Notes: generated by a model not told the origin, from the letters alone. DNA of 64,000 nt from Cytobacillus dafuensis (GCF_007995155.1 NZ_CP042593.1:2150001-2214000), one strand, 5' to 3'; positions 29,123-38,762 are shown, numbered from the stretch's first letter. A program made the numbers and translations.

Positions 29123-29251
29123 ATGTGGCCTTGGTTTGGGTTGTGGAGGCCATATTTTATATCTAATTTTATTATATTTAAAAGTGGCCGAGCTGTATCC
29201 GCATTTGATTTAGGACAAACACATATTTTTAAGAACTGTTTAATAAGTTGA
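29123..29251 (+). CDS. Possible 42-residue small ORF, unrecognised
   Basis: ATG lies two bases after a perfect AGGAGG (29115-29120). The frame encodes a Trp-rich start (MWPWFGLWRPYF) and a partly hydrophobic middle, and runs to TGA at 29251. The spacing from AGGAGG is shorter than usual, and no homologue is recalled. It ends just at the candidate sigma-K promoter of cotE. It may be a real small protein or chance. Confidence 0.25.
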   Translation: MWPWFGLWRPYFISNFIIFKSGRAVSAFDLGQTHIFKNCLIS

Positions 29252-29279
29252 ACCCCTTTCTAAAATGTGACATAGGATA
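29252..29279 (+). promoter_or_regulatory. Candidate sigma-K promoter for cotE
   Basis: AC, 17 bp and CATAGGATA match the sigma-K pattern (AC-N16/17-CATANNNTA). A second near match, CATATCATG, with AC 16 bp upstream lies at 29298-29324, and a third, CATAGGATG, at 29388-29396. Confidence 0.45.
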
Positions 29280-29427
29280 GTAGCCTAACAGACCGGAACA
29301 ATTGCCCTGAAAATGCATATCATGAAATATGCCTATACTTTTACCTAACATTCATCAAGAATTATCGCACACTAGTCTAATATCCCGCATAGGATGAAAT
29401 GAAAATGAATGAGGAGGTTCGCTCGCA

Positions 29428-29979
29428 ATGGGAGAATACAGAGAGATTATAACCAAAGCGGTCGTAGCGAAAGGACGGAAATTTACGCAGTCCAATCATA
29501 CGATTTGCCCTAAACACAATCCTTCAAGCATTCTTGGCTGCTGGATAATAAACCATAAATACGAGGCGAAAAAGGTCGGGAAAACAGTCGAAGTTTGCGG
29601 CACTTATGACATTAACGTTTGGTATTCCTTTGACAATAACACAAGAACAGAAGTTGTTACTGAACGTCTTGAATATAAAGATGTCATTAAACTAAAATAC
29701 CGTGACCCAGATTGTTTAGATGATCATGAAGTAATCGCACGGGTATTACAACAGCCGAACTGCTCTGAATGTGTCATTTCCCCTAACGGAAATAAAATCA
29801 TCGTTCATGTAGAGAGAGAATTCCTCGTTGAAGTCATCGGAGAAACAAAGGTATGTGTATCTGTTCATCATGGAAAATGCGATTGTGATGATGAGGATGA
29901 TGAGTGGGGATCAGAAGTCGATGATGAGGAATTTGAAGAGTTGGATCCGTATTTCTTAGTAGGAGACGAAGAGGAATAG
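29428..29979 (+). CDS. cotE: Outer spore coat morphogenetic protein CotE
   Basis: A 183-residue coat protein recognised over its whole length ([19 protein letters not shown] at the start, a Cys-rich middle and a strongly acidic tail). CotE rings the forespore and is the scaffold for outer-coat assembly. ATG has GAGGAGGTTCG upstream. The 380-bp upstream gap holds sigma-K-like sites and a possible small ORF. In B. subtilis mutS follows directly; here two accessory genes and a repeat intervene. Confidence 0.97.
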   Translation: MGEYREIITKAVVAKGRKFTQSNHTICPKHNPSSILGCWIINHKYEAKKVGKTVEVCGTYDINVWYSFDNNTRTEVVTERLEYKDVIKLKYRDPDCLDDHEVIARVLQQPNCSECVISPNGNKIIVHVEREFLVEVIGETKVCVSVHHGKCDCDDEDDEWGSEVDDEEFEELDPYFLVGDEEE

Positions 29980-30012
29980 AAAAACTAGGAGGTTTTGCTT
30001 CCTAGTTTTTTT
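29980..30012 (+). terminator. Terminator after cotE
   Basis: The stem AAAAACTAGGA/TCCTAGTTTTT runs into further T residues. Confidence 0.88.
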
Positions 30013-30093
30013 CTTTTTTTACAATTGGACTTTTTATTTTAAAATTTCTGAATTTATTATATAATAATGGGATAATTATTAGGAGGTTTTTTA

Positions 30094-30720
30094 ATGGACA
30101 ATTATTTGCTATTTGTCTTTATGTCTATTCTGCTTATAATTCTACCAGGACCCGATACAGCGATCATTACAAAGAACACGATATCGAATCGAAAAGCAGC
30201 AGGTATGAAAACAACTTTTGGCACACTTACAGCACTCCTAATTCATACTCTCGCTGCCGTGTTTGGTCTATCTGCACTTATTTTAAAATCAGCTTTTCTT
30301 TTTTCAATATTAAAATATGTAGGAGCCATTTATTTAATTTTTCTAGGATGTAAATCGATAATAATTTTAATGAAAAAACAAAATCATGCTTCTGATGCAA
30401 ATGATCATCAAAGAAAATATGAGAATAAATCTTTTTTTCGTCAAGGATTTCTAACAAATCTACTCAATCCAAAGGTGGCCGTGTTTTTTCTTACCTTTTT
30501 GCCACAATTCGCTGGGAAAGGCGATAATGCTCTTTTAGAATTTTTAGCTTTAGGCTTAACTTATACGGTATTAACTTTATTTTGGTTCCTTATTTATATT
30601 TATTTAATTAACTTAATAAGTGAATTTATGAAAAAGCCTTCAACAATAAGAGTTGTCGAAGGGTTAACAGGAGGGGTACTCATCCTATTTGGAATTAAAT
30701 TAGCTTTTGAACAAAATTAA
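30094..30720 (+). CDS. LysE/RhtB-family amino-acid exporter
   Basis: A 208-residue membrane protein with about six hydrophobic segments. The family hallmark LPGPDTAIITKNTISNRKAAG is near residue 20, and GFLTNLLNPKVAVFFLTFLPQF lies in the middle. Such proteins export amino acids or related compounds; the substrate cannot be told. TAGGAGG lies upstream. It is not part of the conserved cotE-mutS neighbourhood, so it is an insertion relative to B. subtilis. Confidence 0.88.
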   Translation: MDNYLLFVFMSILLIILPGPDTAIITKNTISNRKAAGMKTTFGTLTALLIHTLAAVFGLSALILKSAFLFSILKYVGAIYLIFLGCKSIIILMKKQNHASDANDHQRKYENKSFFRQGFLTNLLNPKVAVFFLTFLPQFAGKGDNALLEFLALGLTYTVLTLFWFLIYIYLINLISEFMKKPSTIRVVEGLTGGVLILFGIKLAFEQN

Positions 30721-30786
30721 TATTGTCTATTTCTTTTTATGCTAAAATGAAAAATGGAAAAAAAGATACTTAAAAGGGTGAGAAAA

Positions 30787-31404
30787 ATGTTTAAACGAGT
30801 AGCGGCAGATGTATTAGGTCTTAGTGATATCGGAAGTGTAATCAATCCATCTGATTATGATAAAGTGGATGCCGATGATTATGTACTTCACGAGGATAAT
30901 GAAAAAATTTACTTTCTGATCAAATCGAAAACAGACGAATATTGCTTTACAAATAAAGCCTTAATTCATTTAGATGGTACAAGTGCCATAAGTAAAAAGC
31001 GAACTTTAAAAAGGCTTAGCTATAAGGAACACTCTATTTCAAATGTTACCCTTGAAACAGCTGGTACAGTTGATCTGGATGTTGAGATTAAGTTTGTGAT
31101 GGGCTCTGAGCATTATTCAATTGATGTACACAAGAAGCATATAGAGGAGTTAAAAGATTTATACAAAGCACTAATTAGAATATCTGAAATTTGTCATGAA
31201 AACGAAGTATCAATGGGATATGCTGAGAAGAGCTTAAATCTTACATCTAATACTTTCAGTCGCTCTGCGATACCTCAAGATCATAATCTAGTTGATAATT
31301 TTAGAATAATAAATGAAACGGCATTCAATTGGCTTATGAATAGCAGAAAAAAATATTGCGTCAAAGACTTTGGATTTGTTTTTGAGAAATATATTAATAA
31401 TTAA
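30787..31404 (+). CDS. PH-domain protein (YvbH-like)
   Basis: A 205-residue cytosolic protein of the bacterial pleckstrin-homology family (bPH_1, formerly DUF1696). The PH domain spans roughly residues 5-125 (YVLHEDNEKIYFLIKSKTDEY, then TAGTVDLDVEIKF). The last 80 residues are helical. The start at ATG 30787 has AAAAGGGTGA upstream; an in-frame ATG at 30754 would add 11 basic residues without a ribosome site. Resembles B. subtilis YvbH. Role unknown. Confidence 0.8.
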   Translation: MFKRVAADVLGLSDIGSVINPSDYDKVDADDYVLHEDNEKIYFLIKSKTDEYCFTNKALIHLDGTSAISKKRTLKRLSYKEHSISNVTLETAGTVDLDVEIKFVMGSEHYSIDVHKKHIEELKDLYKALIRISEICHENEVSMGYAEKSLNLTSNTFSRSAIPQDHNLVDNFRIINETAFNWLMNSRKKYCVKDFGFVFEKYINN

Positions 31405-31410
31405 TGAGAG

Positions 31411-31447
31411 AAAGCAGTTATCTATCATAATGGATACTGCTTTTTTA
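31411..31447 (+). terminator. Terminator after the PH-domain gene
   Basis: The stem AAAGCAGT/ACTGCTTT with inner partial pairing is followed by TTT. Confidence 0.75.
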
Positions 31448-31539
31448 TATTTAGTTTGATAATTAGAACAAAAGGGGTGCTTCAGATTCATATCCAGTAA
31501 AACCTCACAACATGTCCTGTACTTTGGGAAACCTCCACT

Positions 31540-31714
31540 GATGGAAGATTCACTTTATCGCAGATTAACGGGCAGTAAGACCTCCACTACAAGGTTGCGA
31601 GAGAATCAAAGAAATCTAAGTGGGGGATCAACTGCCCGTAAAGGCCCGATTGGTTCAACTAACCATCAGTGGGGGATGAAAGAAAACCCCCACTGATGGA
31701 AGATTCACTTTATG
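31540..31714 (+). repeat. Structured repeat, copy B (inverted relative to 14356-14575)
   Basis: CACTGATGGAAGATTCACTTTAT occurs at both ends of this segment (about 31537 and 31691), a direct repeat of about 23 bp. Between them lie the stem ACGGGCAGT (31568-31576)/ACTGCCCGT (31631-31639) and a perfect 13-bp hairpin CCATCAGTGGGGG (31663-31675)/CCCCCACTGATGG (31687-31699). The layout suggests one element inserted beside the remnant end of another. Upstream, CATGTCCTGTA at about 31510 may be a remnant of the RUCCU-loop block seen in copy A. Confidence 0.65.
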
Positions 31715-31721
31715 ATATAAT
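31713..31721 (+). promoter_or_regulatory. Extended -10 promoter for mutS
   Basis: TGATATAAT (TGn plus TATAAT) lies about 70 bp before mutS and directly at the end of repeat copy B, so the region where a -35 would lie is repeat sequence. Confidence 0.5.
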
Positions 31722-31792
31722 AGGTCTATACATTTTCAATTACGCGATTGAAAAAAGCGCATTATGATATCAACAGATATTTGGAGGGTACT

Positions 31793-34390
31793 ATGGCAGC
31801 TTATACGCCAATGATACAGCAATATTTACGAGTAAAGGCAGAGTATGAGGATGCCTTTTTATTTTTTCGTCTCGGTGATTTTTATGAGATGTTTTTTGAC
31901 GATGCTATCAAAGCATCACAGGAATTAGAGATTACATTAACAAGCAGGGAGGGCGGCACGGAGGAACGCATTCCAATGTGTGGTGTGCCTTATCATGCTG
32001 CTCCAAATTATATCGAACAATTAGTAGAACGCGGGTATAAAGTAGCGATTTGTGAGCAAACAGAAGATCCGAAGCAAGCGAAGGGTGTAGTAAGGAGAGA
32101 AGTCGTTCAGCTGATTACACCAGGAACGATGATGGAAGGCAAAGTCCTGCATGATAAAGAAAACAACTATATAGCTTCCATTACACATTTTGAAGATGAC
32201 ACATTTGGCTTTGCCTATAATGATCTTTCTACAGGTGAAACAAAGGTTTCTCTGCTAAGCTCAGGATTTGATGAAGTATTAAATGAGCTTTCTGTTTCTG
32301 GGGCAAAGGAATTAGTAGTTGAATCCAGCTTTAACGAGGAATGGAAGCGAAAAATAAAAGAGCGTTCTGTCATGACTTTTTCATTTGAAGATGATTGCAG
32401 CCCTATGGACCAATATCATCATTTACTTGAAGAAGTGAATCAAGACAAGCTACGTCAAACCATTGCAAGACTATTTAACTATTTATATCGTACGCAAAAA
32501 AGAAGCTTAGACCATTTGCAAAAAGGAACAATCTATCAACCTCATCATTACCTTAAAATTGACTATTTTTCAAAGCGGAATTTAGAACTGACTGAAACGA
32601 TTCGTTCCAAGGGGAAAAAAGGGTCATTGCTATGGCTGCTAGATGAAACGCAAACCGCAATGGGAGGAAGATTATTAAAGCAGTGGGTCGATAGGCCGCT
32701 TGTGAATGAAGACGAAATTATTAGCCGCCAGAAGCTTGTTGAAACCTTTATTAACGCTTATTTTGAACGGGAAGAGCTTAGAGAAAAATTAAAGGAAGTG
32801 TACGACCTTGAACGATTAGCAGGGAGAGTTGCGTTCGGAAATGTTAATGCACGCGATTTAGTCCAGCTTAGACGTTCATTACTTCAGATTCCTGAATTAA
32901 AGGACCTGCTTAAAAATCTATCAAGTGCCGAAGCTGAAACTCTTTCTGAACGTCTTGATCCATGTGAAGAAATTGTCGATCTTTTAGAAAGCGCGATAAT
33001 GGATAACCCGCCATTATCCATAAAAGATGGCAATATGATAAAGGATGGGTATCATGAGGAGCTAGATAAGTATCGTGATGCTACCCGGAACGGGAAAACG
33101 TGGATTGCATTACTGGAGAAGCAAGAACGTGAAAAAACAGGAATTAAATCGCTAAAAGTAGGCTATAATCGAGTATTTGGCTATTATATAGAAGTTACGA
33201 AAGCGAATCTTCACCTATTACAGGAAGGCCAGTACGAAAGAAAACAGACACTAACTAATGCCGAAAGATTCGTCACACCAGAATTAAAGGAAAAAGAGGC
33301 ACTCATTCTTCAGGCTGAGGAAAAAAGCATCGAGCTTGAATATGAGCTTTTTACAGCTGTTCGTGAACACGTAAAAGAATTTATTCCACGCCTTCAATCT
33401 TTAGCAAAATCAGTTAGTGCACTAGATGTTCTACAATGCTTTGCAACGGTAAGCGAGAAGAGACATTATGTAAAACCTGTCTTTTCAAAGGAACACCGGA
33501 TAATGATAAAAGACGGCCGTCATCCCGTAGTGGAAAAGGTTATGAATGCACAAGAATATGTTCCAAATGATTGTTATATGGATGCCGAGAGAGAAGTGCT
33601 CTTAATTACAGGGCCGAATATGTCAGGTAAAAGTACGTATATGAGGCAAATTGCCTTAACGGCTATCCTTGCGCAAATTGGCTGCTATGTGCCGGCATCA
33701 GAAGCTGTACTGCCAATTTTTGATCAGGTTTTTACTAGAATCGGGGCAGCAGATGATTTAATTTCTGGACAAAGTACGTTTATGGTAGAAATGCTGGAAG
33801 CAAAAAACGCCATTGTAAATGCGACTCAGAATAGTCTCATTCTATTTGATGAAATCGGGCGTGGAACATCTACATATGATGGGATGTCCCTAGCTCAGGC
33901 GATTATTGAATACATCCATCATCGAATTGGTGCGAAAACATTATTTTCAACCCATTATCATGAACTAACAGTTTTAGAAGAAGAACTTACAAGAGTGAAA
34001 AATGTGCATGTAAGTGCAATTGAACAAAACGGAAAAGTGGTATTCCTTCATAAAATAAAAGAAGGAGCAGCTGATAAAAGTTACGGGATTCATGTCGCAC
34101 AGCTCGCTGAATTACCAGAGGAACTAATAAATAGGGCGAATGAAATTTTAACTAGATTTGAGCAACAGGATGAACAAATTAATTCTGTGAAAGAAAAGGA
34201 ATTTTCTAACGCAGCTAAGTCAAATACTCAGCTTTCTTTCTTTGAAGATCAAAGTGAGGTGAAGGAATCTGCCTTTTCCTCTAAAGAAAAAAGCGTCATA
34301 AGTAAAGTGAAAACACTTGATATTTTAGAAATGACACCAATGCAGGCATTAAATACTTTATATGAGCTTCACAAAAAATTAAAAGGTTAG
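31793..34390 (+). CDS. mutS: DNA mismatch repair protein MutS
   Basis: An 865-residue mismatch sensor. The N-terminal mismatch-binding Phe-x-Glu is in [12 protein letters not shown]. The ATPase has Walker [10 protein letters not shown] (about 607-615), Walker [17 protein letters not shown] and the [14 protein letters not shown] signature. The start at ATG 31793 has TTGGAGGG upstream and matches family length; an in-frame TTG at 31748 would add 15 residues. It is transcribed with mutL. Confidence 0.97.
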   Translation: MAAYTPMIQQYLRVKAEYEDAFLFFRLGDFYEMFFDDAIKASQELEITLTSREGGTEERIPMCGVPYHAAPNYIEQLVERGYKVAICEQTEDPKQAKGVVRREVVQLITPGTMMEGKVLHDKENNYIASITHFEDDTFGFAYNDLSTGETKVSLLSSGFDEVLNELSVSGAKELVVESSFNEEWKRKIKERSVMTFSFEDDCSPMDQYHHLLEEVNQDKLRQTIARLFNYLYRTQKRSLDHLQKGTIYQPHHYLKIDYFSKRNLELTETIRSKGKKGSLLWLLDETQTAMGGRLLKQWVDRPLVNEDEIISRQKLVETFINAYFEREELREKLKEVYDLERLAGRVAFGNVNARDLVQLRRSLLQIPELKDLLKNLSSAEAETLSERLDPCEEIVDLLESAIMDNPPLSIKDGNMIKDGYHEELDKYRDATRNGKTWIALLEKQEREKTGIKSLKVGYNRVFGYYIEVTKANLHLLQEGQYERKQTLTNAERFVTPELKEKEALILQAEEKSIELEYELFTAVREHVKEFIPRLQSLAKSVSALDVLQCFATVSEKRHYVKPVFSKEHRIMIKDGRHPVVEKVMNAQEYVPNDCYMDAEREVLLITGPNMSGKSTYMRQIALTAILAQIGCYVPASEAVLPIFDQVFTRIGAADDLISGQSTFMVEMLEAKNAIVNATQNSLILFDEIGRGTSTYDGMSLAQAIIEYIHHRIGAKTLFSTHYHELTVLEEELTRVKNVHVSAIEQNGKVVFLHKIKEGAADKSYGIHVAQLAELPEELINRANEILTRFEQQDEQINSVKEKEFSNAAKSNTQLSFFEDQSEVKESAFSSKEKSVISKVKTLDILEMTPMQALNTLYELHKKLKG

Positions 34391-34432
34391 TTTAATGAGA
34401 AAAATTCACAATGAGTGAGGAGGTGTTGGCAA

Positions 34433-36307
34433 ATGGGAAAAATAATTCAGCTTGATGATGCACTTTCCAATAAAATTGCTGCTGGAGAAGTAGTGGAGAG
34501 ACCTGCATCCGTTGTAAAAGAGCTCATGGAGAATTCGATTGATGCAGGCAGTACAATCATTGAAGTCGAAACGGAAGAAGCAGGTCTTACGAAAATACGC
34601 ATCATAGATAATGGAGATGGAATTGAAGAGGAAGATGTGTTAACAGCCTTACAGCGCCATGCCACAAGTAAAATCAAAGATGAAAATGATCTTTTTCGAA
34701 TTAGGACTCTCGGATTTCGTGGAGAGGCTTTGCCAAGTATAGCTTCTGTTTCAAGAATCGAAATGAGAACCTCTACAGGAGACATTGGAACTCGTGTAAT
34801 TGTGGAAGGCGGCAAGGTGAATACGGTTGAAAAGGCACCAGGCAGAAAAGGGACAGATATTGCAGTTACTGATCTTTTCTTTAATACACCTGCCAGATTG
34901 AAATATATGAAAACCATTCATACTGAGCTTGGCAATATAACAGATGTCGTTAATCGGCTTGCCCTTGCTCACCCTAAGGTTTCGATTCGTCTCACTCATA
35001 ATGGAAGAAATCTCCTTCATACGAACGGAAATGGAGATGTCAGGCAAGTATTAGCGGCGATATATGGAATGAATGTTGTAAAAAAAATGGTCCGCATTGA
35101 AGGGAGTTCTCTTGATTTTCGTATTAATGGATATGCAGTTTTACCAGAAGTAACGAGAGCATCTAGGAATTATATCTCCACAATGATTAACGGCCGATTC
35201 ATTAAAAATTACGCTCTTGCCAAAGCAATCCAGGAAGGCTATCATACACTATTGCCAATAGGCAGATATCCAATTGTGCTCTTAAATATTGATATGGACC
35301 CAATACTAGTTGATGTAAATGTCCATCCTTCTAAAATGGAGGTTCGTTTAAGTAAAGAGCAGGAATTGAATGAGCTTGTTACTGATACAATTAAAGCAGC
35401 ATTTAAATCACAAGAATTAATTCCGACCGGCTTTACCCAGCCAAAAGCTATTCAGCCAAAACAGGAACAAACATCATTAGAGCTTGATCATATTCCAGAG
35501 AAAATGAAAATCTTGGATGAAAGCTTAGAGCAAGACCAAATTACTTCTTTTGTTCGTGAAAATAGAATTCCAACAGTGCCGAATAAGACCGATTTTTCTT
35601 CTCAAGTAATAGAAAAACAACTAGAACAAGTTGAAAGAGATTTACCTTATACAAAAATCGTTGAAACTAGCGACTCAAGTTTCAATGATTCATACATGGA
35701 ACAAGAGGATCATGTACATTTATCACGTGTACCTCCATTGTATCCAATCGGGCAAATGCATGGAACGTATATAATGGCGCAAAATGAAAAAGGTCTATAT
35801 ATCATTGATCAACATGCGGCACAGGAACGAATAAAATATGAATTTTTTAAAGAAAAGGTCGGCAAAGTGGCAAGCGAGCTGCAGGAAATGCTTATTCCTC
35901 TTACCTTCGAATATTCAACTGATGATTATATTAAGATTAACGAATATAAAGATGAATTAGAGAAGGTCGGTGTTTTCCTTGAGCCATTCGGCCATAACAG
36001 CTTTATAATCCGTTCACATCCACAATGGCTTCCAAAAGGTGAGGAACAGGTCATTATTGAGGATATGATCGAACAGCTGCTATTAATGAAAAGGGTAGAT
36101 ATTAAAAAGCTGAGGGAAGAAGCGGCTATTATGATGAGCTGCAAGGCATCGATCAAAGCTAATCGTCACTTAAGAAATGATGAAATTCAGAGTTTAATAG
36201 ATGAACTTAGACAGACTTCTGATCCATTTACATGTCCACATGGTCGTCCGATTATTATTCAATTTACAACTTACGAAATGGAAAAGATGTTTAAAAGAGT
36301 TATGTAA
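34433..36307 (+). CDS. mutL: DNA mismatch repair endonuclease MutL
   Basis: A 624-residue GHKL ATPase and endonuclease. The N-terminal motifs NSIDAGS, IDNGDGI and [12 protein letters not shown] are intact. The C-terminal metal-binding [12 protein letters not shown] (Asp459 onward) shows that it is the endonuclease-type MutL found in bacteria without MutH. CPHGRP near the end also binds metal. The start at ATG 34433 has GAGGAGGTG upstream; a GTG at 34415 falls before the ribosome site. A terminator follows and marks the edge of the accessory island. Confidence 0.97.
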   Translation: MGKIIQLDDALSNKIAAGEVVERPASVVKELMENSIDAGSTIIEVETEEAGLTKIRIIDNGDGIEEEDVLTALQRHATSKIKDENDLFRIRTLGFRGEALPSIASVSRIEMRTSTGDIGTRVIVEGGKVNTVEKAPGRKGTDIAVTDLFFNTPARLKYMKTIHTELGNITDVVNRLALAHPKVSIRLTHNGRNLLHTNGNGDVRQVLAAIYGMNVVKKMVRIEGSSLDFRINGYAVLPEVTRASRNYISTMINGRFIKNYALAKAIQEGYHTLLPIGRYPIVLLNIDMDPILVDVNVHPSKMEVRLSKEQELNELVTDTIKAAFKSQELIPTGFTQPKAIQPKQEQTSLELDHIPEKMKILDESLEQDQITSFVRENRIPTVPNKTDFSSQVIEKQLEQVERDLPYTKIVETSDSSFNDSYMEQEDHVHLSRVPPLYPIGQMHGTYIMAQNEKGLYIIDQHAAQERIKYEFFKEKVGKVASELQEMLIPLTFEYSTDDYIKINEYKDELEKVGVFLEPFGHNSFIIRSHPQWLPKGEEQVIIEDMIEQLLLMKRVDIKKLREEAAIMMSCKASIKANRHLRNDEIQSLIDELRQTSDPFTCPHGRPIIIQFTTYEMEKMFKRVM

Positions 36308-36315
36308 TTTTTATC

Positions 36316-36355
36316 AAAGGAGAATCCTTGTATTTTAAGGGTTCTCCTTTCGATT
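36316..36355 (+). terminator. Terminator after mutL
   Basis: The 14-bp stem AAAGGAGAATCCTT/AAGGGTTCTCCTTT is followed by CGATTTTT. Confidence 0.85.
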
Positions 36356-36410
36356 TTTATTGAAATGAGCACTTTTAATGTTGTTAAGGGTAAAAGTGTC
36401 TGTCACGAAT

Positions 36411-36581
36411 TCAATTTTCCTTATCAAGTAATTCAATAATTCTATCTAGTTTTTGTTCAATACTATTTGTTTGGCTGGGTTGTTTTGTAAGGAGTGAACG
36501 AACAACAAAAAACACAGCAAAAAATATCCCGATAATAAAAATAAACATTAAAAGCTGAACCATTAAATCACTAATATTCAT
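36411..36581 (-). CDS. Small membrane protein, DUF4083-like
   Basis: A 56-residue protein starting MNISDLMVQLLMFIF. One membrane helix (residues about 6-29) is followed by a charged C-terminus containing SIEQKLDRIIELL, the pattern of the DUF4083 family of small Bacillus membrane proteins. The ribosome site GGTAGGAA is about 6 bp upstream. Function unknown. A second small protein of the same design lies 550 bp away on the same strand. Confidence 0.7.
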   Translation of the reverse strand: MNISDLMVQLLMFIFIIGIFFAVFFVVRSLLTKQPSQTNSIEQKLDRIIELLDKEN

Positions 36582-37130
36582 ATTGATTCCTACCTTTACA
36601 AGTATTGGGGTAATTATAACACAATAATTTTTAGAGTAGGTTGAAATATATATAAAAGGGTGAGTTGGTTGAGTAAGGATTTGTTGTTGTGGTAAATGCG
36701 CTCATTTGTAGTACAAAAAGGAAATATGAATAATTGTCTATTCATCTAATCTTTTTTATTGTGTATTGCAAAATAAAAGAATTTTGTTTTGGTGCGTGGG
36801 AAAAGAATGACTTGGTATTGCGGATTGTTGTAGGAGAATTTGATTCAAAATTATTATTTAAGGAAAAAGAGTGCAAAAAGTAGTTAATATTACAAGTTTT
36901 GAAAGAAGCTGTAGCATTATTCCATCTCCTTATGATATTGAGTATTTTAATAATCTAATAATATAGTTTGATTATTTAGGTTGTATATATTAGTTGTAAA
37001 TTTATTGTTAATTAGCATGTGAGATGTTTAACGTAATAATAAAACAGGAGATTTGGAAGGAAAAGGATGAAGTTGTTTTGGTTAAAGTTTAATAGAAATA
37101 TTACTAAGGGATAGAATAAAAAGGAAAGAA
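36582..37130. other. AT-rich gap without recognisable gene
   Basis: About 550 bp between two small minus-strand genes. Stops are frequent in all frames, and no terminator, repeat or RNA structure was found apart from AT-rich runs. Confidence 0.6.
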
Positions 37131-37295
37131 CTATTGCTCTTCCTTTTTTTCAAAGTCAGTACCATCTAATTTCGCTGAAATTTCTCTTAATACTTGATTT
37201 CTTTCTCTTTGTGCTTTGATTAGATTCGTACAAAACAAAATGATGAATCCAATAATAACTAAATAAATAAAAAGGATAAAACCCGGCATATTCAA
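37131..37295 (-). CDS. Small membrane protein, unrecognised
   Basis: A 54-residue protein with one membrane helix (GFILFIYLVIIGFIILF) and a basic-then-acidic tail (RERNQVLREISAKLDGTD), resembling the design of the protein encoded at 36411-36581. The start is taken at TTG 37295, because GGAG lies 5 bp upstream; an ATG two codons later (37289) is also possible, and the frame stays open further upstream to 37415. Function unknown. Confidence 0.6.
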   Translation of the reverse strand: MNMPGFILFIYLVIIGFIILFCTNLIKAQRERNQVLREISAKLDGTDFEKKEEQ

Positions 37296-37405
37296 TTCAA
37301 CTCCAATGTACATAATTATTGTAATTATAACACATATTGGAAATTGCAAATTTGAATACTCTTTGAATTTATTAAAATATATAAGTCTTAGATAATAATG
37401 AGGGA

Positions 37406-37437
37406 AACCTCCCAATCAAAGGGAAGATTGGGAGGTT
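37406..37437 (-). terminator. Hairpin downstream of the methyltransferase gene
   Basis: A perfect 12-bp stem AACCTCCCAATC/GATTGGGAGGTT with an 8-base loop. The T-run on the minus strand is short, so it may stabilise the 3' end rather than terminate fully. Confidence 0.55.
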
Positions 37438-37458
37438 AGTCTGTTATTAACTGAAATA

Positions 37459-38376
37459 CTATTTTTTTACAGCGTGGATGTAATGAATCGTTTCGAATGC
37501 AGACAAATAATCTGTACGATTTTGAAAGAATTGATTATTAATAGCAACAGGTGATAAATGTTCATAAATGAGTAAACCTGCGTTTTCTAACACTTTCTCC
37601 ATTTCATCATAAGTAAAACATGATTTCATTGGCTCACCGCTTGCTGAAGCCATTTGAACCATATTTTGAACTCGATTAGATACTCCTTTTTCTTCAAAAA
37701 GTTTATCATCTGCATAATCAAATACGATAGAGCTTCCTGATGGTAATTTGGTAAATAATTGATGAATCAAGTTGGCATTTTCCTCTTTAGTTAAATAATA
37801 AGAAACACCTAAAAGACTAAAGAAAGTTTTTTGGTTAGGTAGAAAACCCTCTTTAACAAGATTTCGAACCATAAATCCTTTGGTGAAATCCATTGAAACA
37901 AAATGAAGATTATCCGGAATTTGATAATTAGCATTTGCTAACCTTATCTTTTTAGAGTTTTGTGTGGCTGGATAATCAACCTCAAATATTTCTAAACGAT
38001 CGTTTAATTCTGGGTATCGGAAACAGAAGGTATCTAATCCAGCTCCTAGAATGACATACTGATTAACACCTAGCAATATTTCATGAAATAATACTTTTTC
38101 ACAAAACGCAGCACGTGCTAAAGGAGTTGGAGAAAGCTGGACTTGTGTAATCCATTTTAAAATTTCATCTGGATGATCTTGAAACTTCTTTGCTATTTCA
38201 TGATTAAAAAATTGAATTCCTCTTATCATGTTGTCACGAATCTCTGTAAATTCTTTTGGGGTAATTAATTCATTTGCAATAAAATCATCAAAAATTTTGG
38301 GTGTGTCATATTTACTGTGATATGCTCGACCAAATGCTGATATTAAGGAAGTTAAACTTGATTCATTTTTCTTCAT
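37459..38376 (-). CDS. LCM/PPM1-family SAM-dependent O-methyltransferase
   Basis: A 305-residue class I methyltransferase of the leucine-carboxyl-methyltransferase type (PF04072), common in secondary metabolism. The SAM site is ILGAGLDTFCFRYP, followed by FEVDYPATQ and SMDFTKGF. The start at ATG 38376 has GGAAGG 9 bp upstream; a TTG at 38400 would lie inside the leader hairpin. The substrate is unknown, and no biosynthetic partners are adjacent. Its leader has a consensus promoter and a strong hairpin before the ribosome site (see separate entries). Confidence 0.85.
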   Translation of the reverse strand: MKKNESSLTSLISAFGRAYHSKYDTPKIFDDFIANELITPKEFTEIRDNMIRGIQFFNHEIAKKFQDHPDEILKWITQVQLSPTPLARAAFCEKVLFHEILLGVNQYVILGAGLDTFCFRYPELNDRLEIFEVDYPATQNSKKIRLANANYQIPDNLHFVSMDFTKGFMVRNLVKEGFLPNQKTFFSLLGVSYYLTKEENANLIHQLFTKLPSGSSIVFDYADDKLFEEKGVSNRVQNMVQMASASGEPMKSCFTYDEMEKVLENAGLLIYEHLSPVAINNQFFQNRTDYLSAFETIHYIHAVKK

Positions 38377-38398
38377 AGCATTAATCCTTCCATATAAC

Positions 38399-38433
38399 AA
38401 AAATAAGATTCCCCTGGCCAGGAGAATCTTATT
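38399..38433 (-). promoter_or_regulatory. Leader hairpin/attenuator or operator of the methyltransferase gene
   Basis: AATAAGATTC-CCTGG/CCAGG-GAATCTTATT is a 32-bp near-perfect palindrome (one mismatch). On the minus strand it is followed by TTTG and then the ribosome site at 38391-38386. It lies downstream of the promoter at 38460-38488, so RNA polymerase must pass it before the gene. It may act as a transcription attenuator or as a repressor palindrome. Confidence 0.6.
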
Positions 38434-38459
38434 ATATACACATTTGTTTTAATTGTAAA

Positions 38460-38488
38460 ATTATAGCATAAATAAAAATTTTTGTCAA
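38460..38488 (-). promoter_or_regulatory. Perfect consensus sigma-A promoter of the methyltransferase gene
   Basis: On the minus strand TTGACA (38488-38483), 17 bp, TATAAT (38465-38460): full consensus. Expected start near 38453, about 20 bp before the leader hairpin. Confidence 0.8.
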
Positions 38489-38560
38489 TAAAAACGCTTC
38501 GTTTAATAATAACTAATACATTCCCTTGAAGTAAATATTCTTAGTTTTTAAACCGACTCA

Positions 38561-38762
38561 TTAATAATAAAAGTATTGGTGGTTTTGCTGATTATATTCT
38601 GGATTATGACCAATTTGAATACCGTAGTGATTCATAAAATGTGAATGATTTTGAGATATGTTACCGCCGACTCTATTACAGTTTTATTAATTCAGCGTCT
38701 CTAGAAATCACTGTAACATGATGGTATTGAGCTATTAGGGGTGATAAGTTTTCATAAAACAT
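38561..38762 (-). pseudogene. Frameshifted small spore-coat-like gene
   Basis: From ATG 38762 the frame encodes 26 residues (SPLIAQYHHVTVISRDAE within it) and then meets stops. Skipping one base in an AAAA run moves to a frame encoding about 40 residues rich in Asn, Gln, His and Tyr (NRVGGNISQNHSHFMNHYG, ending QNHQYFYY). Together they make about 66 residues with typical spore-coat composition. A sigma-E-like -10, CATACACT, lies about 45 bp upstream on the same strand. It may be a decayed gene or a sequencing indel. The family is not recognised, and no clear ribosome site is seen. Confidence 0.5.

Noticed and set aside
31748..31792. N-terminal extension of MutS from TTG 31748
   Set aside because: ATG 31793 has a clear GGAGGG site and gives the usual MutS start ([11 protein letters not shown]).
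34447..34917. Minus-strand frame of 156 codons inside mutL
   Set aside because: It mirrors the mutL codons; its composition is that of an antisense shadow and it has no start signal.
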